Made by a program: the position numbers and the translations under genes. 15,173 nucleotides of DNA, from positions 1 through 15,173 of the forward strand of contig JAUQPV010000033.1 in assembly GCA_030550225.1 (NCBI GenBank). Direction: 5' to 3'. The stretch's first letter is position 1; every line of letters begins with the position of its first letter. This document shows positions 12,209 to 15,173 of the stretch, one piece after another. The notes beneath the pieces are model-generated. The model was not told the origin of the DNA and searched no databases. It saw only the letters and a program-made list of their open reading frames with translations. The DNA comes from Acidobacteriota bacterium (lineage in GTDB: Bacteria; Acidobacteriota; HRBIN11).

Positions 12209-14062
12209 ATGATCGTCCTGGGCATTAACGCGTATCACGGGGATGCGTCGGCGGCCATCGTCGTCGACGGCCAGCTCGTGGCGGCCGCCGAAGAGGAGCG
12301 CTTCACCCGGGTCAAGCACTGCGCGGGCTTCCCGGCCCACGCGGTCCGGTACTGCCTGGACGCCGCCGGGGTTCGCATCGACGAGGTCGACCACATTGCC
12401 GTCCCCCGGAAGCGGAGTGTCCGGCTCCCGCGCAAGGCTTGGTATGCCCTCCGGATGCCCCACCTGGCCCTGGACCGTCTAAAAGCCTGGCGGTCCTTTG
12501 GGGACATCCGAACCACCCTGGCCCGGGCATTCGACGTGGATCCGGCCCGCATCCGGGCCCGGTTTCATTTCATCGAACACCACGTCGCCCACATCGCCAG
12601 CGCCTTCTTCGTATCGCCCTTTGAGCGGGCGGCCCTCCTCTCGTTGGACGGCCTGGGCGATTTTGCCAGCGGCATGTGGGGCCTGGGAGAAGGGAACCGC
12701 ATCACCATCTGGGGAAGTGTCGCTTTCCCCCACTCGGTCGGCATGTACTACACGGCCGTGACCCAGTACCTGGGGTTCTGGAAATACGGCGACGAATATA
12801 AGGTCATGGGCTTAGCCGCATACGGGGAGCCGGAGTTCTTGGATGAATTTCGACAGATGATCCGGGTCCAGGGAACGGAGAATCGGGGAAATACGGCAGT
12901 CGGCAGATGGGCAGGTCGGCAGGCCGGCAGGGAGAGGATGGGGTATCGGATGGACTTACGATACTTCCGGCACCACGTGGACGGGCCGACGATGACGTGG
13001 GCCGAGGGAGAGCCGGTCCTGGGCCCTCTGTTTTCGGACTTCTTCGTGCGACGCTTCGGTCCCCCAAGACAGACGCCGGTCGGCGGTCTGCCGTCAGCGG
13101 TCAGCCATTCGGCGTCGGCCCCTGAACCCATCGAGCGACGGCATGAGAACCTGGCCGCGACGCTCCAGACCCGCCTGGAGGAGGTCGTCTTCCACCAGTG
13201 GAACGCCCTGTACCGGCTCGTCGAGCGACGGACGGGCCGACCGGCCAAGGCCCTGACCTACGCCGGTGGCGTTGCCTTCAACTGCGTGGCGAACGGCAAG
13301 ATTTTCGACATGACGCCCTTTGAGGACATTTACATCCAACCCGCGGCCGGCGATGCGGGCTTGGCCATCGGGGCGGCCTTTTACGTGTGGCACCAAGTCC
13401 TGGGTCAGCCCCGGTCCTTCGTGATGGACCACGCTTACTGGGGGCCGGCCTTTACGGACGAGGCCATACGACGAGCCATCGAGCGAAAGGGAATCACCGA
13501 TGACCAATTACGAATTACCCACTTACCTGAGGACGAGCTGGTCCGGGCGACAGCCCGGCACATCGCCGAGGGGAAGGTTGTCGGTTGGTTTCAGGGGCGG
13601 ATGGAGTGGGGTCCACGGGCGTTGGGGAACCGAAGCATCGTCGTGGATCCCCGACGGCCCGATATGAAGGACATCCTGAATAAGCGGGTCAAGCATCGGG
13701 AGCCCTTCCGGCCCTTTGCGCCGTCGATTCTGGAGGAATACACGGGGGAGTACTTTGAAAAGGGCTATCCGTCGCCTTTCATGCTCTTGGCCTACAAAGT
13801 CCGGCCCGAAAAGCAGGCCGAAATTCCGGCCCCGACACACGTGGACGGGACGGGTCGGCTCCAGACGGTGAGCAAGCAGGCGAATCCCCTGTACTGGCGG
13901 CTCATCGACGAGTTCCGGAAGCTCACGGGCGTGCCGGTCGTCTTGAACACGAGCTTCAACGAAAACGAGCCCATCGTCCGCACGCCGGAGGAGGCCATTG
14001 ACTGCTTTCTCCGGACGCACATGGACGTGCTGGTGATGGGGCGGTTTCTTGTGGAAAGGTAA
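12209..14062 (+). CDS. O-carbamoyltransferase (NodU/CmcH family)
   Basis: At 617 residues this is a full-length NodU/CmcH-type carbamoyltransferase, which transfers a carbamoyl group from carbamoyl phosphate through a carbamoyl-adenylate to a hydroxyl, here presumably of a glycan sugar. The N-terminal Kae1-like domain shows INAYHGDASAAI (6-17), the metal-binding IEHHVAHIASAFF (122-134), LLSLDGLGDFASG (143-155), YGDEYKVMGLAAYGEP (193-208), YAGGVAFNCVANGK (351-364) and QPAAGDAGLAIGAA (377-390). The C-terminal domain shows GWFQGRMEWGPRALGNRSI (459-477), KHREPFRPFAPS (495-506) and VVLNTSFNENEPIV (577-590). Three short repeat tracts lie inside the frame at about residues 230-242, 292-303 and 433-437. 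ATG 12209 has no Shine-Dalgarno. The stop codon lies in a GGTAATT heptamer pair. Confidence 0.93.
   Translation: MIVLGINAYHGDASAAIVVDGQLVAAAEEERFTRVKHCAGFPAHAVRYCLDAAGVRIDEVDHIAVPRKRSVRLPRKAWYALRMPHLALDRLKAWRSFGDIRTTLARAFDVDPARIRARFHFIEHHVAHIASAFFVSPFERAALLSLDGLGDFASGMWGLGEGNRITIWGSVAFPHSVGMYYTAVTQYLGFWKYGDEYKVMGLAAYGEPEFLDEFRQMIRVQGTENRGNTAVGRWAGRQAGRERMGYRMDLRYFRHHVDGPTMTWAEGEPVLGPLFSDFFVRRFGPPRQTPVGGLPSAVSHSASAPEPIERRHENLAATLQTRLEEVVFHQWNALYRLVERRTGRPAKALTYAGGVAFNCVANGKIFDMTPFEDIYIQPAAGDAGLAIGAAFYVWHQVLGQPRSFVMDHAYWGPAFTDEAIRRAIERKGITDDQLRITHLPEDELVRATARHIAEGKVVGWFQGRMEWGPRALGNRSIVVDPRRPDMKDILNKRVKHREPFRPFAPSILEEYTGEYFEKGYPSPFMLLAYKVRPEKQAEIPAPTHVDGTGRLQTVSKQANPLYWRLIDEFRKLTGVPVVLNTSFNENEPIVRTPEEAIDCFLRTHMDVLVMGRFLVER
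12895..12933 (+). repeat. GGCAGNNN octamer tract inside the carbamoyltransferase
   Basis: Five units, GGCAGTC, GGCAGATG, GGCAGGTC, GGCAGGCC and GGCAGGGA, code for an Arg/Gly/Ala/Gln-rich loop (about residues 230-242). The complement of this word (CATCTGCC AACCTGCT) is also present in non-coding DNA at 12188-12203, just before the gene. Confidence 0.65.
13083..13110 (+). repeat. GCSGTCA heptamer tract inside the carbamoyltransferase
   Basis: Units GCGGTCT, GCCGTCA, GCGGTCA and GCCATTC code for residues of the loop PVGGLPSAVSHSASAPEP, just before the conserved helix ERRHENLAATLQ. In NodU-type proteins that I recall, this connection is shorter. Confidence 0.55.
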
Positions 14063-14071
14063 TTGGTAATT
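14058..14071 (+). repeat. GGTAATT heptamer pair at gene end
   Basis: Two copies of GGTAATT overlap the TAA stop of the carbamoyltransferase. The inverse form, AATTACC twice, is at 14341-14354, so the two pairs flank the decayed gene between them. A related pair (CAATTAC GAATTAC) lies inside the carbamoyltransferase at 13505-13518. Confidence 0.6.
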
Positions 14072-14095
14072 TGGAGGAGGGGGATGGGGAGACGC

Positions 14096-14335
14096 GTGAG
14101 GGCGTTGCAAGACCTGGAGGCGGCGGTCTCGGTGCCCGGCAATATCGCTGAGGCCTAATCGGGACCGGGTCCAATGCTTACTGGACGCCCGAGGTTCTCT
14201 CTACGAGCTCCGAAGCCATTTTCTGGCCTCGGTACGGGCCTGGAGTCCCTGGACTCGGTGATAGAGGAACTGGTCGTGAAGCTGAATTCGTTGATTTCAG
14301 CCACCCGTCACGTCTCATCCCGCCCAAACCCCTAA
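14096..14335 (+). pseudogene. Decayed four-helix-bundle (S23 / 23S rRNA IVP-like) gene
   Basis: Three frames together give a recognisable C-terminal two-thirds of a four-helix-bundle protein of the 23S rRNA intervening-sequence family. Frame one (14096-14158) reads LQDLEAAVSVPGNIAEA then stop, matching the family signature around AAVSIPANIAEG. The next frame (14160-14261) reads LLDARGSLYELRSHFLASVR, matching the ARGSLxELETHL helix. The third (about 14240-14335) reads LESLDSVIEELVVKLNSLI, matching the last helix. The N-terminal helix is missing; the carbamoyltransferase end and heptamer repeats stand there instead. Two frame changes and an internal stop make it non-functional. It explains most of the gene-free stretch 14063-14360. 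Confidence 0.8.
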
Positions 14336-14360
14336 CCCCCAATTACCAATTACCATCCCA
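14327..14360 (+). repeat. Heptamer tandem tract before a start codon (AATTACC family)
   Basis: Seven-base periodic text, including ACCCCTA, ACCCCCA, ATTACCA, ATTACCA, runs up to ATG 14361. No Shine-Dalgarno sequence is visible. It is the inverse of the pair at 14058-14071. Confidence 0.6.
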
Positions 14361-15173
14361 ATGCACATCCTCGTCCTAAACCGTTGCTATCCGCCGGAGT
14401 TGGGGGCGACGGGCAGAGTCCTCCGGGACCTCGCCCGGGTTTGGGCCCGGCGGCATCGGGTCACGGTCCTCACGGGCCGGCCCTCGGACGGCCCGGAAAG
14501 GCATCCCTACTATCTGGTTCGCCGCTCCGAGGATGAGGGCGTCATCGTCGAACGGCTGGGTTCCACGGCCTTCCCCCGGCGTCGAATGGTCGGCCGTTTG
14601 GCCGACTATCTGTCTTACATGGTCCTTGCGTTTATCCGGGCCCTTACGATCCGACCCAGGCCGGACGTCGTGATTGCCATGACGGACCCGCCCTTGACGT
14701 CCCTCGTCGGAGCCGTCGTGGCGAAGCTCCGGGGCATCCCGTGGATTTACAACATCCGGGACCTCCATCCGGATATGGCCATCGCGGTCGGGGTCGTGCG
14801 GCAAGGGTCGCTCGTGCGCCTATGGGAAGCCGTCCATCGGTGGACCCTGCGTCGGGCGAATCGGGTCGTGGTCCTTGGGGAAGACATGCGTGACCGGGTG
14901 ACCTCAAAGGGTGTCCCCCCGGATCGGGTCGTCGTCGTCCGGGACGGGACGGCGTGGGTGGACCCGCCGGCTGACTCCGATCATCCCGTCGTTCAGACAA
15001 TCCGAGAGGGCTTCTCCTTCGTCCTCGTCCATGCGGGGAACATCGGATTCGCCGGGGCGTGGGAGACTTTGCTGGAAGCGCTTCGCCGGTTGGAGGCGAA
15101 GGACATCGGCATGGTCTTCGTGGGAGACGGCTCCCTCCGACGGTGGGTCGGGGCCGGAATTTCGGCCTGCTTT
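14361..15173 (+). CDS. GT4 glycosyltransferase, WcaI-like (3' end outside window)
   Basis: The frame is open from ATG 14361 to the window edge, giving 271 residues with no stop. It starts MHILVLNRCYPPELGATGRVLRDLARVWARRHRVTVLTGRP, the N-terminal strand and glycine loop of WcaI/WbuB-like GT4 proteins. IRPRPDVVIAMTDPPLTSLVGAVVAKLRGIPWIYNIRDLHPDMAIAVGVV (97-146) is the characteristic membrane-facing segment with the D-x-x-P-D signature. The second domain begins with FVLVHAGNIGFAGAWETLLEALRRL (220-244) and FVGDGSLR (253-260). The EX7E motif would lie beyond the edge. It is inferred to transfer a sugar (in WcaI relatives, fucose or GlcNAc-type) in capsule or O-antigen synthesis. A heptamer tract precedes the start. 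Confidence 0.9.
   Translation, partial: MHILVLNRCYPPELGATGRVLRDLARVWARRHRVTVLTGRPSDGPERHPYYLVRRSEDEGVIVERLGSTAFPRRRMVGRLADYLSYMVLAFIRALTIRPRPDVVIAMTDPPLTSLVGAVVAKLRGIPWIYNIRDLHPDMAIAVGVVRQGSLVRLWEAVHRWTLRRANRVVVLGEDMRDRVTSKGVPPDRVVVVRDGTAWVDPPADSDHPVVQTIREGFSFVLVHAGNIGFAGAWETLLEALRRLEAKDIGMVFVGDGSLRRWVGAGISACF

Overview
The window is the interior of a large surface-polysaccharide (O-antigen, capsule or exopolysaccharide) gene cluster. All credible genes lie on the + strand. It codes for six GT4-type glycosyltransferases (the first and last are cut by the window edges), one GT2 glycosyltransferase, a polytopic O-antigen ligase/polymerase-like protein, three SAM-dependent methyltransferases (one FkbM type), a YdcF/DUF218 membrane-anchored protein and a NodU/CmcH-type O-carbamoyltransferase. 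No flippase, initiating phosphosugar transferase, chain-length regulator or export gene is visible, so those parts must lie outside. The genes are G+C-rich with bacterial start sites and ATGA-like overlaps. I cannot place the organism beyond 'G+C-rich bacterium'; no rRNA, tRNA or marker gene is present.

Layout: 1-500 GT4 3' end; 501-888 non-coding with a long imperfect palindrome; 889-2100 GT4; 2124-2924 FkbM methyltransferase; 2925-3398 non-coding, repeat-rich; 3399-4505 GT4; 4502-5161 methyltransferase; 5158-6519 O-antigen ligase/Wzy-like; 6636-7955 GT4; 8101-9234 GT4; 9234-10196 methyltransferase with an N-terminal zinc-ribbon-like motif; 10162-11058 GT2; 11059-11282 decamer tandem repeat; 11283-11921 YdcF-like; 11922-12208 hairpin array; 12209-14062 carbamoyltransferase; 14063-14360 decayed four-helix-bundle gene; 14361-end GT4. 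Two translationally coupled blocks (3399-6519 and 8101-11058) probably act as operon segments. The glycosyltransferases would build an oligosaccharide unit, the methyltransferases and carbamoyltransferase would decorate it, and the ligase/polymerase would polymerise or transfer it.

The most unusual content is not the genes but the spaces between them. Several families of short tandem repeats with periods of 7, 8 and 10 bp recur at many junctions, and they run into coding sequence: six stop codons lie in or beside such tracts, one glycosyltransferase N-terminus is coded by an octamer array, and three tracts sit in frame inside the carbamoyltransferase. Between the YdcF-like gene and the carbamoyltransferase is an array of five hairpins at 31-35 nt spacing, whose stems differ by compensatory changes and whose loop is mostly ATGACT. 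A diverged repeat of about 65 bp is present three times, twice as the arms of a palindrome of about 230 bp. Together these suggest a cluster assembled from cassettes joined at repeats.
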